DNA from: Aquicella siphonis
GTDB taxonomy: Bacteria > Pseudomonadota > Gammaproteobacteria > DSM-16500
Direction: 5' to 3'
Length of the DNA stretch: 64,000 nt
Assembly: GCF_902459485.1 (NCBI RefSeq)
Contig: NZ_LR699119.1
Coordinates: 682,001-746,000, forward strand
How positions within the stretch are numbered: the first letter of the stretch is position 1; each line of letters opens with the position of its first letter. A model generated the notes under the pieces. The model did no database searches. It was not told the origin of the DNA and saw only the letters and a program-made list of their open reading frames with translations. Made by a program: the position numbers and the translations under genes. Of this stretch, positions 36,382 through 45,116 are shown one piece after another.

Positions 36382-37221
36382 ATGAAAGAAGATTATGATT
36401 TGAAGAATTGTTCCAGTACAAATGCTGTCTATTCACGGTTGGGCAGTTACATAAGTCTGTTTGTTCTAAGCTGCAGTGTATATGCTGGACCAATCCATGA
36501 GATAAGATTGGCGGCTCCCGCTGTGTCATTGTTTCAATTGGGAAATGCCAGTGCATTATTTTCAGGCGCGATTGAAGGTGAGATAACCTATCGTCAGTTA
36601 AAAACGAAAGGTGACTTTGGGCTGGGAACATTCAATGGTATCCGCGGAGAAATGGTCGCATTGGATGGGAACTTCTACAAAATCGGGCAAAAAGGGGAAA
36701 CGATTCCGGTCAATCCGGACTGGAAAACGCCTTTTGTGGAGCTGGTCACATTTTCTCAAAATAAGGCGGTGCATTTCGATATGGTAAGAGATTATGTAGT
36801 ATTGAAGCAATCCATTTCGTCTAAATTAGAAAATAAAAATATTCCCTATGCAATAAAAGTCACAGGAATATTCAAGTTTCTAAAATTACGAAGCCGTTCA
36901 CCCAGGGTCGCGCTGCGGACGCAAGATGTGATTGAGGAAACCTATTTTGTGGAAAATGTTAAAGGTACGTTGGTGGGATTTTGGTTTCCTGAATACTTGC
37001 TCAGTCTCACTGTTCCCGAATTTCATTTTCATTTTATTGCGGATGACAGAAGGCTGTCAGGTCATGTATTAGAGTTAAAAGCGGAAAATGTCGATGTCAC
37101 GATCAATAGAATTAATCAAATCGAATTAGCGTTTCCGCAAACACATGTTTACAAAAATGCAAAAATTACTGCCGCAACATTAGATAGATACAATAGGGCG
37201 CAAATGAATGGCGCAAACTGA
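36382..37221 (+). CDS. Alpha-acetolactate decarboxylase, probably exported
   Basis: A 279-aa protein of the ALDC family (BudA/AlsD), which converts alpha-acetolactate to acetoin with a bound zinc. Family marks: QLGNASALFSGAIEGEITYR, GDFGLGTFNGIRGEMVALDG (about 78-97) and the zinc-binding HxH-x10-H cluster in FHFHFIADDRRLSGHVLELK. The first about 35 residues contain a hydrophobic stretch (LGSYISLFVLSCSVYAG) like a signal peptide, so it may act in the periplasm. It is the first gene of a tight operon (15 bases to the cupin gene). Signal and location are less sure than the enzyme family. Confidence 0.82.
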   Translation: MKEDYDLKNCSSTNAVYSRLGSYISLFVLSCSVYAGPIHEIRLAAPAVSLFQLGNASALFSGAIEGEITYRQLKTKGDFGLGTFNGIRGEMVALDGNFYKIGQKGETIPVNPDWKTPFVELVTFSQNKAVHFDMVRDYVVLKQSISSKLENKNIPYAIKVTGIFKFLKLRSRSPRVALRTQDVIEETYFVENVKGTLVGFWFPEYLLSLTVPEFHFHFIADDRRLSGHVLELKAENVDVTINRINQIELAFPQTHVYKNAKITAATLDRYNRAQMNGAN

Positions 37222-37236
37222 TTAAGTGAGGAATGC

Positions 37237-37665
37237 ATGAAAATCAAACGAATGGGTTTGCTGGTAATTCTTTGTTTTTTGTCAGCCGGCGTATTTGCAA
37301 ATAATATTCACGTTGTTAGAGCTGACGGAGATTTGAAATGGATAGATATGCCCAATTCGGCGGGCAAATATGCTATTATTGCCGGAGATCCAAAAAGGGA
37401 AGATTTATTTGTTATCAGAATAAAATTTCCAGCCAATTATTCTATTGCGCCGCATTACCATGATCATTATGAATACGACACTGTGATATCTGGTAGCTGT
37501 TATATCGCCAGGGGAAATGAGTTTAAAAAGAGAAATGGGGTATTAGCGACAGCGGGTACGTTTGTCTCAATTCCTCCGCGTCTGTCCCATTATGGTTGGA
37601 CTGGTCCTGAAGGAGCTGTTATTCAGATAAGCGGCATGGGTCCCTGGAAGCCGAGATATGAGTAA
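37237..37665 (+). CDS. Exported cupin-domain protein
   Basis: A 142-aa protein with a signal peptide (MGLLVILCFLSAGVFA, cut near residue 20). The cupin motif I is APHYHDHYEYDTVISG (about 68-83, three His and a Glu as metal ligands) and motif II has PPRLSHYGWTGPEGAV. It should bind a divalent metal and could be a periplasmic dioxygenase, isomerase or binding protein. The substrate is unknown. It sits 15 bases after the acetolactate decarboxylase gene and 7 bases before the FAD enzyme gene. Confidence 0.78.
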   Translation: MKIKRMGLLVILCFLSAGVFANNIHVVRADGDLKWIDMPNSAGKYAIIAGDPKREDLFVIRIKFPANYSIAPHYHDHYEYDTVISGSCYIARGNEFKKRNGVLATAGTFVSIPPRLSHYGWTGPEGAVIQISGMGPWKPRYE

Positions 37666-37672
37666 ATCATAA

Positions 37673-39247
37673 ATGTTTTCACAACATAACAACAATCATT
37701 CTGATAACATAATTGCCATTGTAGGCTCCGGACTAAGCGGTATTGCAGCGTTTTGTCAGATGGTAGACAAGTTAATCGAAACCTCCACTGAAACACATAA
37801 AATCTTATTGTTCGAAAAAGAAAAGGAACAATTTGCTACGGGTGTCCCCTATACAACGGACTCTCCGTCGATATGGACGTTGAATAATCCAGCTGCCAAA
37901 CTCAAATTGATGGCTAATGGTATAACGATGGCTGATTGGATGAATATCGCCAGAGAGAAATGGGAGCCATCATTTCACGGTATCAGTGAGGAATATCCGC
38001 CGCGTGCATTAGTGGGCTTGTTTTTAAAAGATCAATATACGAGTTATAAAAGCAAGGCACTTGCTCATGGTATAGTCATTGAGGAATATATCGAAGAAGT
38101 GATTGATCTTGAGCGAGACCATGATAAATGGAACTTGATTACTAATTGCCAGCGTCATTTTTCGATTAATACTTTATTTTTATGTCTTGGCCACGCCCCA
38201 AACAATCAATTCTCCCATTTAAAAGAATCACGTAACTTTTTTCCTGCGGGTACCCGCGTTGATGATTTGAAGCGGATTCCAAAAGATGTGGATGTCTATA
38301 TTATCGGCGGACAGGCGACCTTTGTTGATATTGCACTTTGGCTGGCCTATGACAATCATCATGCGGGACGTATACATGTCATTACCCGAAATCCGCCAAT
38401 TATTACGACCAAAGGTAATAATGACGCATGTGACGCGTCATCGATCCATGGGCTGACTAATATCTTGAAAACCCGGTATAAAAAGAACACATTACGTTTG
38501 TCTGAAGCCGAGTCGTTATTTTGGAATGCTTACAGCGTTGCGGCAAAAAAGCCCGTTGATTTGTCCAAGCTACCAAGACCGCAAACGGCTCTTTCCTATC
38601 AGATAAAAAAATATAAAAAAGATCCGCTCAGTGATGACTCAATTGGCAATGTGGATGAACTAAGATCGTTCATTTTCAATTTCTATTTTAGCGGCTGCTA
38701 CGCTGAGTTTTGGGATAAATTGAAAGATGAGGATAAGGCCGATTTTAATCAGCGGCTTTATTCATTCATTTTTGCCTACCTGACTGGAATTACGCCGTTA
38801 AATGCTCAGTTATTGCTTGAGTTATACGACCGCGATCTGATAGTTGAAGAAAACGGACTAACATCTGTCCGATATGACAGTAATAAGAAGCGATTTATTC
38901 TTAAATTTTCAAATGATGACGAAGAGGAGGCTGAATATCTCATTGACTCCAGCGGATTAGGTTATGATATTAGTAAACAGAATGCAAATTTTTCACTACT
39001 CTCAAACTTGGTCACGAAAGGTTATCTTGTGCCGGCCCGATTTGGAGGGATACAGTTAAATGACTATGGTCAGGCATTCAATGGGGAGAATGAATTACAA
39101 TCCAATCTTATCTGTATCGGGCCAGCCGCCTCGTACTGTCATCCGGTGCCTACGCCTTACGCTTCTTTCATTGCGATAGATGCCGTTCAAAAAGCATTAT
39201 CCGCGTTAACTTTCAATACAACTTCTTTTCAATTAAAGGCGCTTTAA
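37673..39247 (+). CDS. FAD/NAD(P)-binding oxidoreductase
   Basis: A 524-aa protein with an N-terminal Rossmann fold IIAIVGSGLSGIAAFCQMV (about 12-30, G-x-G-x-x-G), an acidic end to the next strand (LLFEKE), and a NAD-binding-type second segment YIIGGQATFVDIALWLA (about 204-220). This matches the PF13454-like FAD-NAD(P) family, used in N-hydroxylation and other oxidations. No signal peptide is seen, so it is probably cytosolic while its neighbours are exported. Spacing is 7 bases from the cupin gene and 3 bases to the cytochrome gene. The substrate is unknown. Confidence 0.75.
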   Translation: MFSQHNNNHSDNIIAIVGSGLSGIAAFCQMVDKLIETSTETHKILLFEKEKEQFATGVPYTTDSPSIWTLNNPAAKLKLMANGITMADWMNIAREKWEPSFHGISEEYPPRALVGLFLKDQYTSYKSKALAHGIVIEEYIEEVIDLERDHDKWNLITNCQRHFSINTLFLCLGHAPNNQFSHLKESRNFFPAGTRVDDLKRIPKDVDVYIIGGQATFVDIALWLAYDNHHAGRIHVITRNPPIITTKGNNDACDASSIHGLTNILKTRYKKNTLRLSEAESLFWNAYSVAAKKPVDLSKLPRPQTALSYQIKKYKKDPLSDDSIGNVDELRSFIFNFYFSGCYAEFWDKLKDEDKADFNQRLYSFIFAYLTGITPLNAQLLLELYDRDLIVEENGLTSVRYDSNKKRFILKFSNDDEEEAEYLIDSSGLGYDISKQNANFSLLSNLVTKGYLVPARFGGIQLNDYGQAFNGENELQSNLICIGPAASYCHPVPTPYASFIAIDAVQKALSALTFNTTSFQLKAL

Positions 39248-39250
39248 GGT

Positions 39251-40252
39251 ATGCTGCGTGTGTTTCAGATTTGTATTTACATTCTCGCGGCAATTATGTC
39301 AGAAAAAAGTCTCGCGTTTGATAGAGACAAGTTCAAAATCGGCGAACATTTGACAACCGATCAGGCAAGACAATATATCCAGGCGTATTATGGGCGCCCG
39401 AAACAAAAATTTACTGTTCCTGATATGGGCGATATTCCTAAAGGAAGAGAAGGTGATGATATCAGAAAAGCCATTCTCATACTCACGAAAACGTCTGTTT
39501 ATATGGGAGCGAATAACCGCGATGCAGCCAAGCGTCATGCTGGTCATGATTTAAATTGTGTTAATTGTCATCAAGCGGGTAATTCGAAGCTGCCAGGTAC
39601 TAAAATATATAGCTTGCCCTGGGTGAATGTAATTAATGATTATCCCAAACTTGATACCAAGTCCATGCAAATTATTTCATTAGAACAGCGTATCATTAAG
39701 ATGTTTGGTAATGGCAAGGTGGCGTTGACACCTCAATCTGATGAAATCAGGCTGATTATGAAATACTTTCGATGGCTAAATCAATTTGCAAAAAAGGGAC
39801 ATCAAATGGAAGGCACAGGATTGTATAAAATATATTTATCGCGTATGGCCAAGCCTGGGCGCGGTAAAATGCTTTACCAGCAAAATTGCATGCAATGTCA
39901 TGGCAAATCAGGCGAAGGGATCAAGAGAGCGAATTTTGATTACGGCGGCGGATATATTATTCCGCCAGTTGATACTGGCTACCTTTATATGATCCCGGTT
40001 CTTGCAAGTTTCATTTACGTGAACATGCCATATGGAAAATCGAGTTATAACAAGCCTGCATTGAGTATTGGTGACGCTTATGATATCGCGGCCTATATTA
40101 ATATAGATCTGCCGAAAAAATATAATCCGGACAGAAGCAAGGAATTTCCCGATCAAACTTTTAGGCCGGATTCATTTCTAGCGACAGTGAAATTGAAGAA
40201 AGGCTTATACAGCAAGATCTTGGGCCCTTATAAACATCCCTATGCCATGTAG
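39251..40252 (+). CDS. Di-haem cytochrome c, TsdA-like
   Basis: A 333-aa exported protein with a signal peptide (about 1-22, ending near SLA-FDRD). There are two haem c attachment motifs, CVNCH (about 98-102) and CMQCH (about 216-220). The spacing, the GGGYIIPPVDTGYL loop and the NMPYGKSSY block resemble the thiosulfate dehydrogenase TsdA. It carries electrons in the periplasm, perhaps from the FAD enzyme or another donor in this operon. The substrate is not proved; TsdA-like relatives differ in their reaction. Only 3 bases separate it from the FAD enzyme gene. Confidence 0.78.
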   Translation: MLRVFQICIYILAAIMSEKSLAFDRDKFKIGEHLTTDQARQYIQAYYGRPKQKFTVPDMGDIPKGREGDDIRKAILILTKTSVYMGANNRDAAKRHAGHDLNCVNCHQAGNSKLPGTKIYSLPWVNVINDYPKLDTKSMQIISLEQRIIKMFGNGKVALTPQSDEIRLIMKYFRWLNQFAKKGHQMEGTGLYKIYLSRMAKPGRGKMLYQQNCMQCHGKSGEGIKRANFDYGGGYIIPPVDTGYLYMIPVLASFIYVNMPYGKSSYNKPALSIGDAYDIAAYINIDLPKKYNPDRSKEFPDQTFRPDSFLATVKLKKGLYSKILGPYKHPYAM

Positions 40253-40288
40253 AATTTATTGAAAATCACTCAATCAAGGAGAAATGCC

Positions 40289-41014
40289 ATGAAATCACGC
40301 CCTGCACTTACAACAGGAAGCAGTTATACAGAGATATGTCAGCGGTTAGCCGGGCTTACGACGCCGCTCATATGTGACGCATCTCCACACATACGTTTAA
40401 TGGATTCAGCAATTGTGCCTATTGGAGAAAAGAATCAGTGCATTGGTCGCGCTTATACAGTCAATAGTGCTCAGGATTCTTTATCAACTATGCAGGCTTT
40501 AGACGACTTACAGGCATTTTTGGCATTTTTGAATAGCGACACAGACATTGCTCCAACGATACTTATTATCGCCTCCTGTGGCGCGCCTCATGCTCTGGCT
40601 GGGGGGATGTGTGCCGCTGTAGCTAAACATAACGGATTTGGCGGCATTGTGACAGACGGTTTTTGCCGGGATATTAAGGAAATACAAGCAAGCGAACTTC
40701 CGTTTTTTGCCAAAGGGAAGTGTGCCAGATCCGGATCAAAAAACAGGGTAGGGACGATTCGAGAAAAAATTGAATGCGGCGGCGTTGCCGTTAATCCGGG
40801 CGATATCGTATTTGCTGACATTGATGGCGTTGTTATCATGGACAAGGAAGAGGCTGTATCGGCCATTGAAAAAGGTGAAGAGATACAAATGAAGGAAGAA
40901 ATTGCATTACAAAGAATACAAGACGGCGCCAGATTCAATCAAATATGTAATATAGACGAGCATATTGAGAATCTTCGATCAGGCACTTCTTCAAAATTAA
41001 GATTAACCCTCTAG
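40289..41014 (+). CDS. RraA-like aldolase/decarboxylase family protein
   Basis: A 241-aa protein of the RraA/HMG-aldolase-like family: GFGGIVTDGFCRDIKEIQAS (about 113-132, with the Arg-Asp pair) and the following VNPGDIVFADIDGVVIM (about 169-185) are diagnostic. Members are class II-type aldolases or oxaloacetate decarboxylases, RNase E inhibitors, or of unknown role. This one, in a metabolic operon, is more likely an enzyme acting on a keto acid. AAGGAG lies upstream of the ATG at 40289; the longer frame begins with TTG. It is the last gene of the five-gene operon. Confidence 0.75.
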   Translation: MKSRPALTTGSSYTEICQRLAGLTTPLICDASPHIRLMDSAIVPIGEKNQCIGRAYTVNSAQDSLSTMQALDDLQAFLAFLNSDTDIAPTILIIASCGAPHALAGGMCAAVAKHNGFGGIVTDGFCRDIKEIQASELPFFAKGKCARSGSKNRVGTIREKIECGGVAVNPGDIVFADIDGVVIMDKEEAVSAIEKGEEIQMKEEIALQRIQDGARFNQICNIDEHIENLRSGTSSKLRLTL

Positions 41015-41150
41015 AGCGATGTTTTATGTGCAAGTGCTAAGCAATTATTAATTATATGGATTTTTGGAATATGCAGTCTCTCTGGCAGGTTGCGCGTTAT
41101 AATTAACTTATTACATCCAGGAATTAAAAAATGAGCTTTAAGGAATGGAT

Positions 41151-41546
41151 ATGAAAAATAAAATGCGCATTTCTTTAATGCTCGTACTGATTTGCGTTCT
41201 AGCCATGTCACCCGTGTTTGCAATAGATTATGCAGCAGATCAGTTATACATAGATTGTATGAAAAATCTGGATGCTAATAATAATATAAAAATTACAACA
41301 GATGACCAATTCAAGGCTGGTTTTTGTGTGGGTTATATGAAAGGCCTGGATGACATGCTGTATTTGCGCTATTCAATGCAAAAAGACAAAAGCAAAAAGG
41401 TGTGGCTGTATTGTCTGCCGGATGGTGTGTCTCTTGATGCGATGAGTGCGGCTTTTATAGACTATTTAAAAAGACATCCGGAACTTAATGCAGAAGAAGC
41501 CGGCAAGATAGTGATAAAAGCTTTGATGGAAAAATATCCCTGTTAG
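41151..41546 (+). CDS. Rap1a/Tai-family secreted protein 1
   Basis: A 131-aa exported protein with a signal peptide (about 1-24). It has the Rap1a/Tai pattern: an early Cys (YIDCMK), then FKAGFCVGYMKGLDDML, then WLYCLPDGVSLDAMSAAFID, then a final Y-P-C. The four Cys would form disulfides in the periplasm. Family members are immunity proteins against peptidoglycan amidase effectors of type VI secretion systems, but many are orphans. AAGGA lies 6 bases before 41151. Its tandem neighbour at 41562 is a paralog, 15 bases away. Confidence 0.75.
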   Translation: MKNKMRISLMLVLICVLAMSPVFAIDYAADQLYIDCMKNLDANNNIKITTDDQFKAGFCVGYMKGLDDMLYLRYSMQKDKSKKVWLYCLPDGVSLDAMSAAFIDYLKRHPELNAEEAGKIVIKALMEKYPC

Positions 41547-41561
41547 TTTATGGAGTGTGGA

Positions 41562-42002
41562 ATGAAAATCAATAATATCATCCATACATTTCTGATCACA
41601 TTAACGCTTTTCTTGGTTCCCGTTTTTGCGTATGGAAGCTGCGGAACGTTTAGTAGCGGCGATTTGCTGAAAACGTGTGAAATTGGCATAAAGTCAGCTG
41701 AAAAAGGCTGGACAAACCTCAGTCCTGACGATGCGTATAACAGTGGGTTCTGTCTTGGCTATATCAAGGGATTTATTCATATGGAACTGGCCTACTCGGT
41801 TACTCTTGCAATCAAAAGCAAAGCTAACGCTACTGATGCAGATATGAGAAAAAATGCGCTCTTCTGTCTTCCTCCATCTATGCTGAACAAGAAATATGTG
41901 CAAATCTTTGTTGATTATATGCATAAACATCCTGAAGAAGCCAACAAGGATGCGTGTTCATCCGTGTTAAATGCATTTTCTCAAGATTACCCTTGCAAGT
42001 GA
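41562..42002 (+). CDS. Rap1a/Tai-family secreted protein 2
   Basis: A 146-aa exported protein, paralogous to the gene before it: signal peptide (about 1-26), SGFCLGYIKGFIHMEL, LFCLPPSMLNKKYVQIFVDY, KHPEEANKDACSSVLN and a final Y-P-C. GGAG lies upstream of the ATG at 41562. As with its twin, the family is linked to immunity against cell-wall hydrolases, but no toxin gene is seen in the window. Both may be housekeeping or orphan guards. Confidence 0.75.
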   Translation: MKINNIIHTFLITLTLFLVPVFAYGSCGTFSSGDLLKTCEIGIKSAEKGWTNLSPDDAYNSGFCLGYIKGFIHMELAYSVTLAIKSKANATDADMRKNALFCLPPSMLNKKYVQIFVDYMHKHPEEANKDACSSVLNAFSQDYPCK

Positions 42003-42025
42003 TGACTTGAATCACTTTTCACGCA

Positions 42026-43336
42026 TTAATTTTTGATGTCGTGACGCGGCGGCGGATTAACTTCCTGAGGCTGTGCGGGTGGATCAATTGCTTGTGTGTA
42101 TGGTTTGACTCTGCAGTAATTGGAATTATATAAGACTTCAATGGCCTGATTGGCCAGATCATAATTGGCGTCACGCATGTAATAGAGTTCATCAGCGTCA
42201 AGTTCTCCTGGTGCCCACGACAGGATGCCTTTGTGGCCAATGCGCTGCGGACCCTCTACATCAAGGATATTTTCGGAAAACGGGCTCTGAGTAATATTGC
42301 GCAACTCTTCCGCATTGTTATAAATAACGACGTCTCTTGGTAACGGGACGATATTGACGTCAGGGTGTATACAATGACCTTGTAAATACGCATGCCCATG
42401 CGCGAATTCATGCAGATTAAGCTGGGCGAAATCAAGCATACAACACGTGACTACCGGCTTATTGTCAATATATTTCACCGCGTGACAGAAGTGGATTTCA
42501 TCATTCTTCGGGATGATGACTATCAGTGATTTGATTGCACTGACATTTCCGCGGCATAGGTTTTCTTTTAGGAAGATGAGATATGCTTCCAGATTTGAGG
42601 CAAATAATTCATTTGCCGTCTGTTGCGGCAAGGGGTTCCTGAATTTGGAAAATATCGTTTCTTTTATTTTGAGTTCCTCATCAGGTGATTCTCCCGCTAC
42701 CACGGGTTGAATTTCGTTTTGATTTCCCATTTGATAAACAAATGTAACCTGATTTTGATTTGCCAGGATAACGATCTGGTTAAGAAGATCGCGTGCCTTG
42801 TCAGAATGGAAGTTTTGAAATAAATATGAAAACGCTTTTAAATAATTGTTGTGATTGACGGCTATTTTGCTAAAATCGCACTGTTGTAAAAATCGATGAA
42901 ATTCAGCTTGGATAGAAGCGGGATGATCAGGCTTGATCAATGACCAATATACGGATTTTTCATGCTCGCTTAATTGCAGATAAACTTCGGATGCCTTGAT
43001 AAAAGCTTGTTGCAGATACAGATAATCCTGGATGTTTTTATAAAGAATCTGAGCTCTAATCTGATCTTGCTGGGTTAATTTATAATGATCCCGGTAATAT
43101 ATCTTGTCTGTATCCTGGTTGATTTTTTCTCGTAGTTCCTTTCTGATGGATAATAATTTACGCATGTGTTCGGCGAGTATTTTTGGCTGACTGTCATTAT
43201 TATTTTCAAATAGGTAAAAACCGGATTTTTTACCGGAACCGATGATGGCGGACATGGAATATTTTATTCGCAAATTGATAATAGAGTTGTCAATATCGCA
43301 TATCAGCTTGTCTACGTGATTAATGAAAGATTGCAT
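42026..43336 (-). CDS. M91-like zincin metallopeptidase-like protein, effector candidate
   Basis: A 436-aa soluble protein without signal peptide. The first 200 residues look helical and charged. At 306-313 the sequence reads LNLHEFAH, an HEXXH zinc motif (His309, Glu310, His313). About 25-50 residues on come YNNAEELRN (Glu343/344) and SENILDVEGPQRIGHKG (354-370). In the NleD-type M91 peptidases HEXXH is followed by a similar E-E-x-R ... x-E-N block, so the order fits. NleD cleaves host MAP kinases; the target here is unknown. No clear ribosome binding site was identified before the ATG at 43336. It converges on the Rap1a-like pair. Confidence 0.6.
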   Translation of the reverse strand: MQSFINHVDKLICDIDNSIINLRIKYSMSAIIGSGKKSGFYLFENNNDSQPKILAEHMRKLLSIRKELREKINQDTDKIYYRDHYKLTQQDQIRAQILYKNIQDYLYLQQAFIKASEVYLQLSEHEKSVYWSLIKPDHPASIQAEFHRFLQQCDFSKIAVNHNNYLKAFSYLFQNFHSDKARDLLNQIVILANQNQVTFVYQMGNQNEIQPVVAGESPDEELKIKETIFSKFRNPLPQQTANELFASNLEAYLIFLKENLCRGNVSAIKSLIVIIPKNDEIHFCHAVKYIDNKPVVTCCMLDFAQLNLHEFAHGHAYLQGHCIHPDVNIVPLPRDVVIYNNAEELRNITQSPFSENILDVEGPQRIGHKGILSWAPGELDADELYYMRDANYDLANQAIEVLYNSNYCRVKPYTQAIDPPAQPQEVNPPPRHDIKN

Positions 43337-43500
43337 AATTTACTCGTTTCTATGAGTGATTTTGAATTATTTAAATAGTTCAAGTAATTATAGTTACGTA
43401 TTATTAACGCGTTATTAACACGCCATGTGGTTTTATTATCTTGTAAGCATTATCTTTATGATATAATTAAAACTGGTATACAAGCTGAAATAGGGAATTT

Positions 43501-43839
43501 ATGCATAAAAAAATCATTTTATTTGTTGCTTGTACATCATTTGCATTTCATAGCTCTCTGCTATTCGCTGATTTGATGGATGATGACGGTATTATATACA
43601 TACACTCAAAAACCAAATCATCGTCTTTTCAAATGTGCAAGGATAAAATGATTGGAGCGACAGATAACGTTTGTACTTGTTTGGCTGATAGCGCCTCCGC
43701 TAAAATTGATGATAATGAATTAAAAAAATGCGATATAAAGGACTCCAAATGTATTTCAAAAGCAATTGAGTTTGCTGTGTTGAATGCATTTTCACAGGAA
43801 GGCATCAAGGCATGTGTGCGGCAAAGTGAAGGCAAGTGA
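43501..43839 (+). CDS. Small secreted Cys-rich protein
   Basis: A 112-aa protein with a signal peptide (about 1-23, ending near SLLFA). The mature part has six Cys (MCKDK, VCTCLA, KKCDI, SKCI, ACVR), so it is probably disulfide-linked in the periplasm or outside. It has some likeness to the Rap1a/Tai pair in size and Cys pattern, but lacks their G-x-C-x-G-Y core. AGGGA precedes the ATG. Function unknown. Confidence 0.55.
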   Translation: MHKKIILFVACTSFAFHSSLLFADLMDDDGIIYIHSKTKSSSFQMCKDKMIGATDNVCTCLADSASAKIDDNELKKCDIKDSKCISKAIEFAVLNAFSQEGIKACVRQSEGK

Positions 43840-44393
43840 TTTTCAACGGACTTGAATAATCATTTGTTTTACCTCCAGGATAGATATGTCTTTATTAAAA
43901 AATGACGGAGCGATTCTGGAATGGATGGCAAAGCATACCCTTGCGCGTTGCTGAGAATAGATTAAACACCCCCTTTTGCGATAATGGTATTATCCCGCAT
44001 ACATTATCCAGTCACCCTGAGTCTTGCGGCACTCATCCTTGACGCAGCCAATCAGAGCATACAATAAATTATCCAGCGTGACAAAATCCAACAATTACAC
44101 CTGCCTTTACAGATAGAGGCAAAATTTGGCAACGCCATTCATTTATTACTGTTTTCAATATAAAATGATTATAATCAGTTACTTACGATGATATTACTGT
44201 TAAAGCTAATCGTTTTGCAGAATTTTGATACCACCCATGAACTTGCATCAAGGTGTTATATTGAAGGATTTAATATTAATCATAATCTAGTATATTGTTT
44301 AATAAAAATCAATTTGATATAGTGTAGCCCGATGATCAATTAGTAAACAATCAATAATTCTATCGGGTGTTTTCTTTAACGAGGAGAGCGTGT
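43840..44393. other. 554-base intergenic region with a decayed reading frame
   Basis: No intact gene. A frame from ATG 43984 runs 27 codons to TAA at 44065 and continues in the same frame 31 more codons to TAA at 44161, with coding-like composition (PVTLSLAALILDAANQSIQ, then LHLPLQIEAKFGNAIHLLL). There is no ribosome binding site. It looks like a gene remnant with an internal stop. The last 200 bases are very AT-rich and should carry the promoter of the next gene. Confidence 0.45.
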
Positions 44394-44894
44394 ATGAAAG
44401 TAAGGCGGTTTGTGAGTTTATCGTGTCTGTTAATCACAGCTTGTGTATATGGCTGCGCGTTTGCGGGCAAAGAAGAGATGGTAAGTAAAAGAGATAAAAT
44501 ATTCTTGCCGAATGGCGAAGGTTTTATTTCTCTTCCGACTGAAGGTGAGAATCCCTCCAAAAGTATCAGTTTGGACACATTGAATCCGGGTTTTACCTAT
44601 AATGTGATTTGCAAAGTTGTGCTCGATATCGGAAATAAATATCCAATCACTTTCAGATTCGATGTAAACAATAAAAATGACGGCAGAACTTTTTCTGGTG
44701 TCAGATTTGACGGCGTTAAACTTAAATCCAAACAAATGAAAATTAAGGATGACAAAAATCATACGGTGATTTTTGATGGAATTCAAACCGCGGGAAATGG
44801 CGCTGCGGTAGTCATCAGCATGGTGCCTGGCACTAAGACTATTAATCCATTAGATTATAATTGCTATGCTACTTATAGTATCGGGTTAGTTTAA
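44394..44894 (+). CDS. Unknown secreted beta-rich protein
   Basis: A 166-aa protein with a signal peptide (FVSLSCLLITACVYGCAFAG, about residues 6-25). The mature part has alternating hydrophobic residues (FTYNVICKVVLDIGNKYPIT) and a pair of Cys far apart (in VICKV and YNCYATY) that could form one disulfide, as in a small immunoglobulin-like sandwich. No family is recognised. ATG 44394 follows GAGGAGAG by 8 bases; the longer frame starts with GTG. A strong terminator follows. Confidence 0.6.
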   Translation: MKVRRFVSLSCLLITACVYGCAFAGKEEMVSKRDKIFLPNGEGFISLPTEGENPSKSISLDTLNPGFTYNVICKVVLDIGNKYPITFRFDVNNKNDGRTFSGVRFDGVKLKSKQMKIKDDKNHTVIFDGIQTAGNGAAVVISMVPGTKTINPLDYNCYATYSIGLV

Positions 44895-44906
44895 CTCTGT
44901 TCCTCC

Positions 44907-44946
44907 AAAGTCATCCGGTTTGCCAAAACTGGATGACTTTTTTGAT
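44907..44946 (+). terminator. Strong Rho-independent terminator
   Basis: A 15-base stem (44907-44921 with 44926-44940; one G-T pair), 4-base loop and a following T-run, 13 bases after the stop of the secreted-protein gene. Confidence 0.9.
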
Positions 44947-45116
44947 GATCACGCATTCTGTCACCCGCGATTTGATTAATTATTGTCCATATCGTGTGAA
45001 TATTACATAACTGTAATCGTTCTGTCATCTCTGCGTATATGAGCATTCCGTAAAATACAAACGCTCCAGTGAAATAAAGAAATAAAACTAGAGATAAACA
45101 AAACGAGGATATGAAT

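Noticed and set aside
41151-43336. Toxin/immunity pair of the Rap1a-like genes with the M91-like gene
   Set aside because: M91-like zincins are not known as peptidoglycan amidases and the genes converge rather than share an operon, so pairing is not supported.
44394-44894. Lipoprotein signal in the secreted protein (ITACVYGC)
   Set aside because: The Cys residues do not sit in a standard L-x-x-C lipobox, and an ordinary cleavage site (AFA-G) follows, so it was called a normal secreted protein.
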